From NCBI GenBank assembly GCA_039105265.1, contig JAPFFF010000009.1, positions 2,542,001 through 2,606,000 of the forward strand: a DNA stretch of 64,000 bases. Reading direction: 5' to 3'. Source of the stretch: Tritrichomonas musculus. Lineage: Eukaryota > Parabasalia > Tritrichomonadida > Tritrichomonadidae. Position 1 is the first letter of the stretch. Every line of letters begins with the position of its first letter. Shown one piece after another: positions 9,588-19,799 of the stretch. Under the pieces are notes generated by a model. The model searched no databases and had not been told where the DNA came from. It worked only from the letters and a program-made list of their open reading frames with translations. The translations under genes were made by a program, and so were the position numbers.

Positions 9588-11372
9588 ATGACACATCAGC
9601 TTGCATCACTTGTCCCTATTATTGAAGATCAAAAAGGAAGTAAAATTGAAGGTATTCTAATACTTTCTTGTGTAGATGACAAAAAATTTATTCTGTATTG
9701 GCAAAAGCTTGGAAATACTGCAGCGCGATATGTAAACTGCATTTTTATGAATCCACCAGAAAATACGCAGAGTGATTTTTCTCCTGGCAATCCATTTGTT
9801 GTTGATTGCCAAGATATCGAAAAAATTTCAATTGCAGAGGGCGACGACAATTCTCTTATTCTTACAATTCGTCATCGTAACTCAAAGCAGCCACCTCGAA
9901 TCTTTTCGATTGATGCATCAAAATATATTATTAAAATTGTTGATTTCTTTTATGAACTACTTTCAAAAGGTATTGCAGTTCCATCTCATAAAGATGACGA
10001 TCCTTATTCATTCTATTTTTATGAGAAAACAAGTCCAAATGTCTATCGTTCAACGCCTCCACATATCCAAATTGAAACGCATGAGTATAAAGATCTTGAT
10101 TCCTTATGGGGTGATATTAACGACTTTTTCCAAGATCTTGTTACTTCTTTGGACGAAAGTAGTACTTTGCCAAGTGACCCACTATTTCCTTTAGGTGTTG
10201 CAGCTACAGCAGCGCATTCAAGACTTATGATTCAAATAGACAAGTATGTAAATGAGCTTGGAACATTTGACCAAATTACAAAAGATAATGTTGATGATTT
10301 GTTTGACGAAAAAGGATCCCTCAAAAATCCTCAAGAATTCAAAGATAGGATTTTCCATGCAGGAATTGAGGATGATGGAGAAAACGATTTTACAACACGT
10401 ATTCGCCTTCTTCCATTTATAGTTGGTGTCTATCCTTTGGATTCAACAGCAGACGACCGCTCAAAACTTGATGAGCGCTTACTTTCTGAATATAAACGAC
10501 TTGATGAACAAGTTTCAACTATTAAAAAGCACCAGCTCCAACATGACAAAAAACTAGGATCAGCTTTTCGTGTTATTACTCAAGATGTTGAAAGAACAGA
10601 TAGAACCCATGTTGCATTTAAAGCTTCTGAGAAGCCTGGAATGACAATGCTTACTCGTCTTCTAAGAATTTACTGTGTTTATAATCCACCAATCAGCTAT
10701 TTACAAGGTATGAATGATATTTTTGTTCCTCTTATTCACACATATTTCCCAATTTGGGACAATGAAGGAAACCCTGTTGATAAAGATGGTAACATTGTAG
10801 AGCATACACCACTAATGCCAAAAATCTTTTGGGATTATGAAGCAATGCTTCGTAATATCAATCATCTTTCGCTTCTTTCAGGTGTTAAAGAGCAATGTAT
10901 GGAGAAAGCAAGGTTATCTCTCATGATAATTTCCAAAGTCTCTCCATTAATAACAATTTGGTTTAGAAAATATGGACTTTCAGATTTATTATGGATGTAT
11001 TCGGATTTTGTTCTACTTTTCAAACGAACTTTTTCATCTATTTGGGATACATGGCTCCAATTTAATGTATCCCCAGATCCAAATAATTGGTTGATTTATT
11101 TTACAGCTGCAATTATTATAAAAACATTTCCGAGATTTGCATGCCTTCAAGATGTTTCAATTACAACAATCATGGACGCTTTTCCAAAAGAAATTATGAA
11201 AGTTAATGTAAAAACAATTGGAAATATTGCATTGTGGCTGCATGAAAAAGTTCCTTTTGATTCCGAATTAGCAGGTATAGATTTTATCAATAAGAAAGAA
11301 GCATCAGAAATTATCCCTCCTGAAAAGCAGCATTTTGACTTTTTCGAAACAGACTGGACAATGAAAGATTAA
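9588..11372 (+). CDS. TBC-domain Rab GTPase-activating protein
   Basis: The 594-residue protein carries a TBC (Tre-2/Bub2/Cdc16) domain at about residues 255-555. The arginine-finger motif IxxDxxR appears as ITQDVERT (Ile330, Asp333, Arg336) and the glutamine-finger motif YxQ as ISYLQGMND (Tyr371, Gln373). Both catalytic fingers are therefore intact. Later TBC blocks are also visible, for example LLWMYSDFVLLFKRTF and WLIYFTAAIII. The long N-terminal region (1-250) has a PH-like or GRAM-like beta-rich start, an arrangement like the Gyp7/TBC1D15 group. These proteins stimulate GTP hydrolysis by Rab GTPases on endosomal, lysosomal or Golgi membranes. The Rab target is unknown. Confidence 0.9.
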   Translation: MTHQLASLVPIIEDQKGSKIEGILILSCVDDKKFILYWQKLGNTAARYVNCIFMNPPENTQSDFSPGNPFVVDCQDIEKISIAEGDDNSLILTIRHRNSKQPPRIFSIDASKYIIKIVDFFYELLSKGIAVPSHKDDDPYSFYFYEKTSPNVYRSTPPHIQIETHEYKDLDSLWGDINDFFQDLVTSLDESSTLPSDPLFPLGVAATAAHSRLMIQIDKYVNELGTFDQITKDNVDDLFDEKGSLKNPQEFKDRIFHAGIEDDGENDFTTRIRLLPFIVGVYPLDSTADDRSKLDERLLSEYKRLDEQVSTIKKHQLQHDKKLGSAFRVITQDVERTDRTHVAFKASEKPGMTMLTRLLRIYCVYNPPISYLQGMNDIFVPLIHTYFPIWDNEGNPVDKDGNIVEHTPLMPKIFWDYEAMLRNINHLSLLSGVKEQCMEKARLSLMIISKVSPLITIWFRKYGLSDLLWMYSDFVLLFKRTFSSIWDTWLQFNVSPDPNNWLIYFTAAIIIKTFPRFACLQDVSITTIMDAFPKEIMKVNVKTIGNIALWLHEKVPFDSELAGIDFINKKEASEIIPPEKQHFDFFETDWTMKD

Positions 11373-11627
11373 TATTAATGATTATTTTTTTTATTTGATT
11401 TTTTTTTTTTTTAAGTGGAATTATAAATAATAAAAATGATGAATGAAGTTTTATGGATGATTTTTTTTCCTTCTTTTTCATTTTTTTTTTTTAGACAAAA
11501 ATTCTAAGAATTAAATTTGTAATTGCAAATATTGTTTCGTTCCAAAAAAAGTAAAATGGATATAAATATAAAAACTTTAAATAATAAATAACATCGAAAA
11601 TAATTAAAAAAAAAAAAAAAAAAATGA

Positions 11628-14558
11628 TTACGCTGGAAATTCAATTTGATGAACATTGACAGAAACTTTTGATCCTTTAGAAGCATTAGAAGCTGTTGAT
11701 TTTCTACTAGTGACAGAGCCTTTGCTATAATTACTAGCATTTGATCTTCTAGCAGAATTTGGAGGAGATTGATTCTTACTTGATAAGTTATTATTATAAT
11801 TCCTTCTTGCAGAATTTGGAGGTTGATTAGAAGAAGCGCCGCTTCTAAAGCTGGCTCCACTTCTTTGACTGTGTCTTGATGATGCTGCAGGAGAAACTGA
11901 AGATGAAGGAGGTCTGATTGAATGTTGCATTTGTAATCCAATTTGTGATAATCCCAAACTAAGCTTTGTTTCGATTTCGCGGTTTCCATCAGATAATTTT
12001 GTTAATTCAACAAGTGTGTTTTTAATTTTATCCTTTTGTAACGACATTTCAACATTCATCTCGTATAGAGAAGAAGGATATTTAGAATCAAGTGGAACAT
12101 TTTCTTCTTTTCTAAGATTGTCTCTAGCTCTTTTCATAGCATAATTTGCTCTTTTGATTTTTTCTTTCAATTCATTATTTTCACTTTTAGTTCTTTCGAT
12201 AATTGGTTGCATTTTGGTGATCTCGGTTTGCATAACTGCAATTGAGTCTTGTTGTTGATTGTAAGTTCTTTCCATAACTTCTTTTTCTTCTTGCGCTTGT
12301 AAAGCTTGGGCTTTCTTGGAATTTAATTTTTCTTGGGCAATACGAAGTTGCTCTTCAAGAGTCCTTTTCTTCGCTTCTAACTCAGGATTTTCAACTTGAA
12401 AGCCACGTTTATATTCATCTGTTTGTATATTTAATTTTTCCATTTGTTTTTCAAGAAGTCGTAATTGCTTGATAGCAGCTTTAACTTCTTCTTCAAGTTC
12501 ATCTCCTCGTTTTACAACTTGTTCACGTTCAGTAGCAAACTTGATAATGAAATTAGATTGTAAATTGCCTGCATCTATTACGTTATCATCTTCACCTTCT
12601 TTAGATTCAGAACCTCCTAAATTATACGTGCCCATAATGATTTTATATTTGGCTTCTAAACCTTCACATCTTTTCTTTCTATCCGCGAGTTCAACAATGG
12701 CTTGATGTTTAGCTTCTGTTTCAACTTTTACTTGAACTTTTAATGTGGCAAGATTAGCTTCAAGTTCCTTCATTCTTTCTTGCCATGATAATGCAAGCTG
12801 TTCTCTTCGATTCTCAAGTTTGACAATATCATCGCATTTCTCTTCCCATTGCTCAGATAATTTAGCAACTCTAAGACGAAGCATGTTGAGTTGAACAAGA
12901 GCTTCTTCTTTTTTCTTATGGACTTTAATTACGCTTTTGTCAAGTGATGCTTGATCTATATTTATATCATTCAATTTGTTTGATAAGTCTTGATTATCAC
13001 TAGTAAGTTTCTTTTTCCGTTGTTGGGCAGTTCTTATATCAAGATCGAGACGATGAAGAGCCACATTAAGGTTTTTAATGAGTTCCTCTTTTCCTGCAAC
13101 AAGAGCTTCAAGTTCTTTAATTTTTTTCTCATATTCTGATGTGTCTTCAGCTGTATTGGTGCCTTGCATTTTAGCTATTTTGTTTTCCATTAATTGGATT
13201 TGAAAGTTTGCATTATAAAGTAATTCAAGCTGTTTCAATATTTCTTTATCGAAATCATTAATACGTATTTGAAGATTTTTAGATTGGGATTGAGATCCTT
13301 CAATTTCAGCCATTAATAACTTTTCTTCTTTACGAAGTTTAAAAACTTCTTGAGATAAAATATATATTTGCTTTTTGGTATCATCAATTGATTTATCGAG
13401 TTCTTTAATTTTTTGTTCCTCTTGTGCATAAAAATCATACATTATTTTTGTTTGCTCTGTAATATCTTTTGTGTAATCTTTTTGTAGATCATATGCGTCT
13501 TGTGTTTCTTGTAAGCGTTGTCTCAATGCTTCTCTTCTTGCGTTTTCTTTTGCAATTTTGTTTTGATAATCTGCAATATGTTCATTATATGCACGAATAT
13601 CACTTTCACATTTATCAAGTTTCTGTCGTTGTGTTGCAACAACTTCTCGAAAATCTAAAATTTGTTGAGTTTCGCTTTGTACTTGTTGCTGCTTTTGTCC
13701 AACTTGATGATCCAGCATTGACATTTGACGTTCGATTTGCTTATTAGCGCTTTCTGCAAGATCGAAATTTTTCATTTCTTCGGCTATTGAAGATCGATAT
13801 TTGTCAGATTCACCATTTCTAGAATCATAATTGGCGTTTGCTTTCTCAACTTGCTCATCTAACGCATGCACTTGTCTTAGTGTTGCTTCCCATTGAGCAA
13901 GAAGTCTAGCACGTTCCTCATGAATTTTTCTGAAAAAATCGGCAGTTTCGTCAAGTTCGATTTGCAATTGGCGAGTTGTAGTAATTTCTTGTTGCAATTC
14001 TGCTTTCTTTTCATCGACAAGTATTGCTGCTTTTTCTTTCTCCATTATAAGTCCTTTGATTTTGCCATCATCATCTTTTTGATATTTCTGAATAACTTGA
14101 AAATCTTCTTCTTTTTGCTTTGCCGCTTTTTCCCATTCTTCTAGTTGTTTCTGATTAAGCTGCATTTCTTCTTTGTAATTATCGATTCGATTTTGGGCGA
14201 CTTGCATCTTTCCTTGTAAGATACTCCATTTGCTTTGGACTTCTTCTGTACTTTTCTCGGCCTTTTCATAATCAACACGAATTTTACCTCTTTCTCTTTC
14301 TGCAAGTTGCTGAAGATGTTTCTCTTCTTCGGCTTGTTTTTCTTTCTCGTACACTAATTGTTCAACTGATTTTACTTCATTTAAAACATTTTGAAGATGT
14401 TCCTTTAGAACTTTATGTCTTTCTTCAAGATCTTTACATTCAGCATCAAGAGCTTGATATTGAGCGCCTTTTTGCTTGTTTATTGCATGAAGTTTTCGAT
14501 TCTCATCGTTCGCGAAATCGGGAAGTTTAGTATAATATTGAACAATTGTTTCAGACAT
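11628..14558 (-). CDS. CCDC39: CCDC39 (FAP59), 96-nm axonemal ruler protein
   Basis: This 976-residue protein is almost entirely coiled coil from residue 20 to about 880, then has a Ser/Arg/Asn-rich tail. Family blocks are recognisable. YQKDDDGKIKGL corresponds to the QQDDNKIRAL stretch of animal CCDC39. DFFRKIHEERARLLAQWE corresponds to the RKIHNERQELIKQWE block. The end VNVHQIEFPA matches the conserved LELKFPA terminus after a Ser-rich linker. Length fits (human protein about 940 residues). CCDC39 pairs with CCDC40 to form the ruler that sets the 96-nm repeat of motile cilia and anchors inner dynein arms and the nexin-dynein regulatory complex. The gene implies motile 9+2 flagella. It converges on the TBC gene and ends beside a 19-bp A run. 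Confidence 0.9.
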   Translation of the reverse strand: MSETIVQYYTKLPDFANDENRKLHAINKQKGAQYQALDAECKDLEERHKVLKEHLQNVLNEVKSVEQLVYEKEKQAEEEKHLQQLAERERGKIRVDYEKAEKSTEEVQSKWSILQGKMQVAQNRIDNYKEEMQLNQKQLEEWEKAAKQKEEDFQVIQKYQKDDDGKIKGLIMEKEKAAILVDEKKAELQQEITTTRQLQIELDETADFFRKIHEERARLLAQWEATLRQVHALDEQVEKANANYDSRNGESDKYRSSIAEEMKNFDLAESANKQIERQMSMLDHQVGQKQQQVQSETQQILDFREVVATQRQKLDKCESDIRAYNEHIADYQNKIAKENARREALRQRLQETQDAYDLQKDYTKDITEQTKIMYDFYAQEEQKIKELDKSIDDTKKQIYILSQEVFKLRKEEKLLMAEIEGSQSQSKNLQIRINDFDKEILKQLELLYNANFQIQLMENKIAKMQGTNTAEDTSEYEKKIKELEALVAGKEELIKNLNVALHRLDLDIRTAQQRKKKLTSDNQDLSNKLNDINIDQASLDKSVIKVHKKKEEALVQLNMLRLRVAKLSEQWEEKCDDIVKLENRREQLALSWQERMKELEANLATLKVQVKVETEAKHQAIVELADRKKRCEGLEAKYKIIMGTYNLGGSESKEGEDDNVIDAGNLQSNFIIKFATEREQVVKRGDELEEEVKAAIKQLRLLEKQMEKLNIQTDEYKRGFQVENPELEAKKRTLEEQLRIAQEKLNSKKAQALQAQEEKEVMERTYNQQQDSIAVMQTEITKMQPIIERTKSENNELKEKIKRANYAMKRARDNLRKEENVPLDSKYPSSLYEMNVEMSLQKDKIKNTLVELTKLSDGNREIETKLSLGLSQIGLQMQHSIRPPSSSVSPAASSRHSQRSGASFRSGASSNQPPNSARRNYNNNLSSKNQSPPNSARRSNASNYSKGSVTSRKSTASNASKGSKVSVNVHQIEFPA

Positions 14559-15004
14559 TTGGCTTTCTGATATTATCTAAAATTTAGGATATTTTATTTA
14601 TAAACTTTTTCTGGACTCTACACGTTAAAATAATTGTGAGAATTAACGAATGACGGATTTTAATTTTGAATAAAAATCATTAATTAGAGGTGAATTTATC
14701 TCAAATAATAAAATGGTTATATTTTAAAATACTGTTTTTAACCGTTGTACGTTAAATTTTCTTTCTGAAAATAAAAACGTTTATAAAAAAATCATAATAT
14801 GAATAAAATATTATTAATATATTCATGAAAAAAAAATAATATTGAGCATTAAATTTTATGAGTACATATTCGAAATTTATAAATGGATGTTAATCATTGA
14901 TTGGTCAAAGCTATTTAATGATTAAAACTAGGTATAAATCAAGAAATTAACATGTCTGTTTATAAATAAATAAAAATACAATATAAACTATATAGAAAAA
15001 AAAA
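14559..15004. other. Intergenic region, AT-rich
   Basis: This lies between the 5' end of the CCDC39 gene and the 3' end of the actin gene, both on the minus strand. No open frame of note, repeat or RNA gene was seen. Confidence 0.5.
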
Positions 15005-16129
15005 TCATCCATAGCATTTTCGATGGACAATCTGAACGCCTTCTTCTTGATATTCAGAATGATCGATCATCATTTGAGGGAAAGCTTCTAAAGAGCCAAA
15101 AACAGATCCACCTAGCCACACTGCATTTTTACGTTCTGGGGTTGCAATAACGTGAACTTTCATTGACGGTGTTGCAAGAGCAACAATTTCTTTTTCCATC
15201 CTTTCTGGAAGGTCATGAAACATTGAAGTTCCGCCGCTAAGCATTATTGTTGAGTATAATTCCTTTCTAACATCAATATCGCATTTTTCAAGTGATGTGT
15301 GAATGAGTTGTTGTATTCCATCAGATTGTGATCCAGCAATAGAAGGAGTAAAAAGGGCTTCCGGACATCTAAAAGCTTCAGTTCCATATGAAACTTCAAC
15401 ACCATCAGGAAGTTGAAAATTAGTTCTGGCAGATTGAACCGCTTCCGCTTTTTGAATTTCTGCTTGGTAATCAAGTGCAACTGTACAAATCTGTTCTTTC
15501 ATTGCCCTGACTTCTGGTATCTTTAAAGTATCTTTATCAAATCCGCTTTCAACTAGCATATTTATTAATAATTTTGTGAGATCTAAGCCTGATATTCCAC
15601 TTTGCATTATTGCATGTGGCAATCCATATCCTTCATAAATTGGTACAATGAAGCTAAGGCCTTCACCAGCATCCCACACAACGCCTGTGGTTTTTCCAAG
15701 ACTAAATAAAGCAAGAACTGCCTGAACGCCTGAGTAAAATCCTTTAACATGAAATGTTTCAAACATTATTTGAATCATTTTTTCTCTATTCATTCGTGGG
15801 CACATAGGCTTTTCAGTCAGAACAATTGCGTGGTCTTCAGGAACAACTAGTAATTCATTATAAAAAGTATGTTGCCAGAGCCTTTCCATGTCTTCCCAAT
15901 TAGTAACAAGTCCATTTTCAATAGGTTGCCTTAAGTTTAATAGGTCAGATTTAGCGACGGCTTCAAAACCAACAAAAAAATCTTTATTCTGTCCACCAAC
16001 CATTTGCTGAGTTGACTTTGGTGAGCCGATAATTGATGGGAAAATAGATCTCGGTCCTTCTGCGCCTGCAAAGCCAGCTTTTGTTGAACCAGAACCACTA
16101 TCAATTACAATTGCAGGAGTCTGAGTCAT
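15005..16129 (-). CDS. Divergent actin
   Basis: The 374-residue product, counted from the Met of MTQTPAIVIDSGSGSTKAG, has actin length and landmarks: GSGSTKAGFAGAEGPR (phosphate loop 1), TNWEDMERLWQHTFYNEL, NREKMIQIMFETF, VVWDAGEGLSFIVPIYEGYGLPHAI (loop 2), SGGTSMFHDLPERM, and a C-terminus ending VHRKCYG. It departs from conventional actin where the DNase loop lies: VGDEAQSKRGIL is replaced by FVGFEAVAKSDLLNLR. The adjoining block is altered too, and DSGDG is DAGEG. An upstream ATG would add 17 residues (MIVTILKKLI...) unlike any actin N-terminus, so the internal Met is preferred. It may be one of several trichomonad actin paralogues or an orphan actin-related protein. It is divergent from the BTB-like gene with a 106-bp shared promoter. 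Confidence 0.9.
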   Translation of the reverse strand: MTQTPAIVIDSGSGSTKAGFAGAEGPRSIFPSIIGSPKSTQQMVGGQNKDFFVGFEAVAKSDLLNLRQPIENGLVTNWEDMERLWQHTFYNELLVVPEDHAIVLTEKPMCPRMNREKMIQIMFETFHVKGFYSGVQAVLALFSLGKTTGVVWDAGEGLSFIVPIYEGYGLPHAIMQSGISGLDLTKLLINMLVESGFDKDTLKIPEVRAMKEQICTVALDYQAEIQKAEAVQSARTNFQLPDGVEVSYGTEAFRCPEALFTPSIAGSQSDGIQQLIHTSLEKCDIDVRKELYSTIMLSGGTSMFHDLPERMEKEIVALATPSMKVHVIATPERKNAVWLGGSVFGSLEAFPQMMIDHSEYQEEGVQIVHRKCYG

Positions 16130-16235
16130 TTCCTCTGTTAGGAGGCCGTTTATTAATTTTTTTAAAATCGTTACTATCATAATTGATTGATATTAATTGA
16201 GCATATGAACTTTTTCAAATAACTTTAGTCGTGAA

Positions 16236-17099
16236 ATGAGTGATGAACCAAGTGCATCAAATGAACAAAAAGATATCCAATTAAGTAATCAAAACTTTAA
16301 AATCACAGTAGATGGTATTATTGAATATGTTGACGTAAGATTGATGATGGAAGTTTCTGGTCTTTTTCAAAGAAGATATATCGATCGAAAGCTAAAAAGT
16401 AAAGAGTTTTCTCTTGATTTTAGCGATGTTAAATATAGAGGAAAACTTATATCTAAATTTTTAAAAATTTGTAAAGGTGAATCTGCTGATATTAAAGTAA
16501 TAGATATATATTATTTATTATTAATAGCAGAGGAGTGGGAATCACCTGAAATTTCACAGCAATTATCGTTATTTTTAAAGTCAAAAGTAGACTTACAAGA
16601 ATTGCTATCAAAATTTTCGACTTACGTTCATTCACAACAAGACGTATCAACTTCATTCGTAGACGTCATTGCATCAAAATTTCGATATATTTGTCAAGGT
16701 TCTGCGCAAAAAGCACTATCTGAATTTATAAATTTACCACCATATTATATTTGTTTAATTATTCACAATCCAAACTGCGAAAAGCCTCCTCGGAATTTAT
16801 TTGAAAGACTTATTATTGATATTATTAAGAAGCATGGAATTCGCTGTGCCTCTTTGATAAAATATATTGATTTATTTAATACAGATATTGCAAATATTAT
16901 AGATTTAAATGGTGTACTTTTAGAAAAAAAGTTGGATCCAATGTATCCTAATGTTAGTAAAATTTTGGAACTCCGTCAATGTAAAGAAGATTATATTCAA
17001 TTGCAAAGTCAGTATAAAGACTTGAAAGAAGAAAACGATAATCTTAAAAAACAGATCCAGCTTTTAAAAAGCATTAATAACAGTCAGAATAACCAATAA
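16236..17099 (+). CDS. BTB-like domain protein with C-terminal coiled coil
   Basis: This 287-residue protein has an N-terminal region (about 20-120) with the pattern of BTB/POZ-like folds: FKITVDG, a hydrophobic core around VDVRLMMEVSGLF, and a final segment IDIYYLLLIAEEWESPEI similar to the BTB block where the residue column 'LL.aA..w' occurs. A BACK-like helical middle (120-240) follows, and a charged coiled coil ends the protein (KEDYIQLQSQYKDLKEEND). This layout recurs in many trichomonad proteins of unknown role. No ubiquitin-ligase partner can be inferred. Confidence 0.6.
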   Translation: MSDEPSASNEQKDIQLSNQNFKITVDGIIEYVDVRLMMEVSGLFQRRYIDRKLKSKEFSLDFSDVKYRGKLISKFLKICKGESADIKVIDIYYLLLIAEEWESPEISQQLSLFLKSKVDLQELLSKFSTYVHSQQDVSTSFVDVIASKFRYICQGSAQKALSEFINLPPYYICLIIHNPNCEKPPRNLFERLIIDIIKKHGIRCASLIKYIDLFNTDIANIIDLNGVLLEKKLDPMYPNVSKILELRQCKEDYIQLQSQYKDLKEENDNLKKQIQLLKSINNSQNNQ

Positions 17100-17472
17100 T
17101 AAACTTAATTATAGATATTCCATATATGTAATAATATATATATATTTTCTAGCTCGCATGTATGAAAGTCATTATATTTTTTTATAAAACTAAATTAAAA
17201 ATGATCATTTTTTATTAAATAAGAATGAAATTTTATTTTCATTTTAAAAAAAGGATAAATATGTTTATATGTCATCTATTTGCTTATATCTGATAAGTAG
17301 CTTATCATAAGTTAAATATTTTCGGGTTTTTCGAAGTGTTTTTAAAATGTAAAAAAATAATCATTCAAATTTTGAATTTCAAAATAAACTTATCAATTTG
17401 AACTTATTTTGTGAATCCTACTTTTGATAGATGTAAAAAATCAAAGTGATCAATTTGATTCAATACATGTAC

Positions 17473-17509
<37 letters not shown>

Positions 17510-17816
17510 TTTTGTGAAGGAATATTTTGAATTTTTATTTCGACGCAGAGCATATCAACTTTTTGATAATGGTTTTATTTTCTTTGTTTTTTCCATTTTT
17601 ATGCTATGAATAAACTTTAATTATATTTCTCTATTCTTAAACTCATGAATTGAGATATGTTTAACGGCTTTTTTTGAAATTTTGAAAGCTTTTTACATAA
17701 AATTTTTTAGGTGAATAAAAGGTCAAAAAAAACTATTAAACTGTTAAAAATTTGAAATTTTTAAAATTAAATATTCGGGACGTTTATTCACTAGATCATA
17801 GTAAAAACTCTAAAAA
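17100..17816. other. Intergenic region with 34-bp poly-T run
   Basis: No supported gene lies here. A run of 34 T spans 17474-17507 and is followed directly by AGT. A short open frame that reads through the run as polyphenylalanine is rejected. The region should contain the polo-kinase promoter. Confidence 0.6.
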
Positions 17817-19517
17817 ATGCTTCGAAATATCACTGTCCCTCTCAATATTGCATGGAAGAGGGATTTCGGTAATACAACTATCTTCAAACGTCACGAGGAG
17901 CTTGGAAGAGGTGGCTTTGCAGGTGTGTATAAGGTGACAAATACTGAAACAGGAGAAGTGTTTGCTATTAAAGCCGTTCCAAAAGTTCGTGTTGAAAAGC
18001 CAAAATCACTTGAAAAATTAAAATGCGAGATAGAGATTCAAAGATCTTTAAATCATCCAAACGTCTTAAAGTCTTACGGTAACTTTGAAGATTTTTACAA
18101 TTACTACATCGTCCTTGAATTCGCTCCAGGTGGTTCTGTTAAAGATCTCGTTAGATCAAACACGCGTTTATCAGAAAGTGAAACTGCACGAATCCTCCGT
18201 GAAGTAATGAGTGGTCTTTGTTATATTCATGATAACAAAATTATTCACCGTGACTTAAAGTTGGAAAACTTTTTAATAGGAAAAGATGGAAGAGTAAAGA
18301 TTGCAGACTTTGGACTCTCTACGCGCATTGATTATGATGATGAAAAAAAATATACCTTATGTGGAACGCCAAATTATATTTCACCAGAACAGTTAACCCA
18401 CTCAAACAAAGGGCATAGCTACGAGGTTGATATCTGGGCAATTGGTGTATGTGCATTCACAATGCTAACCGGTAAGCCACCATTTGAGACTCCTCGAAGG
18501 AAACTTACCTATGAACATATCAAAAATTGCACTTATTCTTTCCCACCTGATATTCCTTTATCGCATCAAGCCAAAAACTTTATAAAGAAGATTTTACAGA
18601 TAAAGCCAGAACGCCGTCCTAATGCGCAAGATGTTGCCTTGCACCCTTTTTTAACTCAGATCACCAGAGCCCCTTCTCTTCCAGCACCTGTCACAGCAAA
18701 AATAGCAGAAACGCCGGCTCCAAAGTATCCAATGAGAACCCCGGCAGTAACGCCGATTGCTCCAATACCGCCAATGAATCCAGTAACCCCTATGACTCCT
18801 TTGACTCCGTTAGCTCCAATGACGCCAATAGCCCCTATGACAACCAATGCAAATTTGAAAACAAATCTAAACTTAAATCCAAACGCAAATGTTCAACAAG
18901 ATCCAATTAGACAGCCATTACACAAAATTCAAGATCTGGTTCCTGATCAACTAGTTTATATGCCAAGACAATGTGTTTCAAGATTTTGTGATCATAGTGA
19001 TAAATATGGTCTTGGATACATGCTCATCGATGGAACAATTGGTGCATGTTTTAATGATTATTCAAGAATGGTCATGGATCCTCATGAGCAATTTGTTCAA
19101 TACTGGGAATCAAGTCAAACATTAGTACCAGAAGTAATGGACCCACATTCTGGACCACAGACAAAAAAACTTGCATTGATTCGAAGATTCAGTGAATCCC
19201 TTAAAAAGACAAAATCAATGTACGAATTACCTGCACACAGATACAGTTCTGCAATACCAATGAAGCATGTTAAATACTGGATCAGAAACGACGAGGCTGC
19301 TTTATTCAGACTCGACGATAAAAACATCCAAGTAAACTTTAATGACAGAACAAAATTGGTAATCTTTTGGAACTCCAGAAAAATTCTTATTGTCCATTCA
19401 ATTAAACAAGCCGGAAAATTAATACCTATTTCTCAAGTGTGTGCAATGTCATCTAATACTGATGAGAGAAAGCGGTACCGCGTTGCTAAGACGATGCTTG
19501 CTGCTTTATCTCATTAA
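17817..19517 (+). CDS. PLK: Polo-like kinase
   Basis: The 566-residue protein has a Ser/Thr kinase domain (about residues 23-275) and two polo boxes. Kinase landmarks are GRGGFAGVYKV, Lys52 in FAIKAV, HRDLKLENFL (Asp146), DFG at 164-166, and the activation loop YTLCGTPNYISPE, where Thr180 matches the activating Thr of PLK1. The linker (about 280-350) is Pro/Thr-rich with TP-type repeats (PMTPLTPLAPMTP), possible proline-directed phosphosites. Polo box 1 has SDKYGLGYML near residues 394-403. Polo box 2 spans about 470-560 and ends YRVAKTMLAAL. PLKs drive mitotic entry, spindle and centrosome/basal body functions. In the phosphopeptide pincer the PLK1 residues Trp414 and His538 appear as Phe390 and Arg511, while Lys540 is kept as Lys513. 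Confidence 0.93.
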   Translation: MLRNITVPLNIAWKRDFGNTTIFKRHEELGRGGFAGVYKVTNTETGEVFAIKAVPKVRVEKPKSLEKLKCEIEIQRSLNHPNVLKSYGNFEDFYNYYIVLEFAPGGSVKDLVRSNTRLSESETARILREVMSGLCYIHDNKIIHRDLKLENFLIGKDGRVKIADFGLSTRIDYDDEKKYTLCGTPNYISPEQLTHSNKGHSYEVDIWAIGVCAFTMLTGKPPFETPRRKLTYEHIKNCTYSFPPDIPLSHQAKNFIKKILQIKPERRPNAQDVALHPFLTQITRAPSLPAPVTAKIAETPAPKYPMRTPAVTPIAPIPPMNPVTPMTPLTPLAPMTPIAPMTTNANLKTNLNLNPNANVQQDPIRQPLHKIQDLVPDQLVYMPRQCVSRFCDHSDKYGLGYMLIDGTIGACFNDYSRMVMDPHEQFVQYWESSQTLVPEVMDPHSGPQTKKLALIRRFSESLKKTKSMYELPAHRYSSAIPMKHVKYWIRNDEAALFRLDDKNIQVNFNDRTKLVIFWNSRKILIVHSIKQAGKLIPISQVCAMSSNTDERKRYRVAKTMLAALSH

Positions 19518-19799
19518 TCAATGAGATTTACTTTAAATAAATGTTTTTTTCCTTTGAGATAAATTCCAATTATTTTTTTTAATTATTCCAAAAGCTCTCT
19601 CAAAATTTCTATTTTAAAATGCTTTAAAGATTTAATCATTTTAAGCATTGTTTGAAATGCAGATAATTCTTTTTTGATGGCCTGAAATATCTCTCAAAAC
19701 TAACAATACTAATATTAAAGAAGATATATATAATTCTTATTTATAATAATCAAAAATGTATTTCAGAGATATTTACTAGTATATCAATACAAATAAAAC

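Noticed and set aside
11504-11989. 161-codon minus-strand frame
   Set aside because: Overlaps the 3' end of CCDC39 in another frame and has biased composition; a shadow.
16130-16180. Intron-like arrangement at the actin start (GTAACG near the upstream ATG and CTCCTAACAG before the chosen ATG)
   Set aside because: The 5' end does not fit the trichomonad GTAYGT donor and the internal Met gives a normal actin N-terminus. A plain leader is simpler.
17424-17609. 61-codon frame containing a polyphenylalanine run
   Set aside because: Produced by reading through the 34-bp T run; not a protein.
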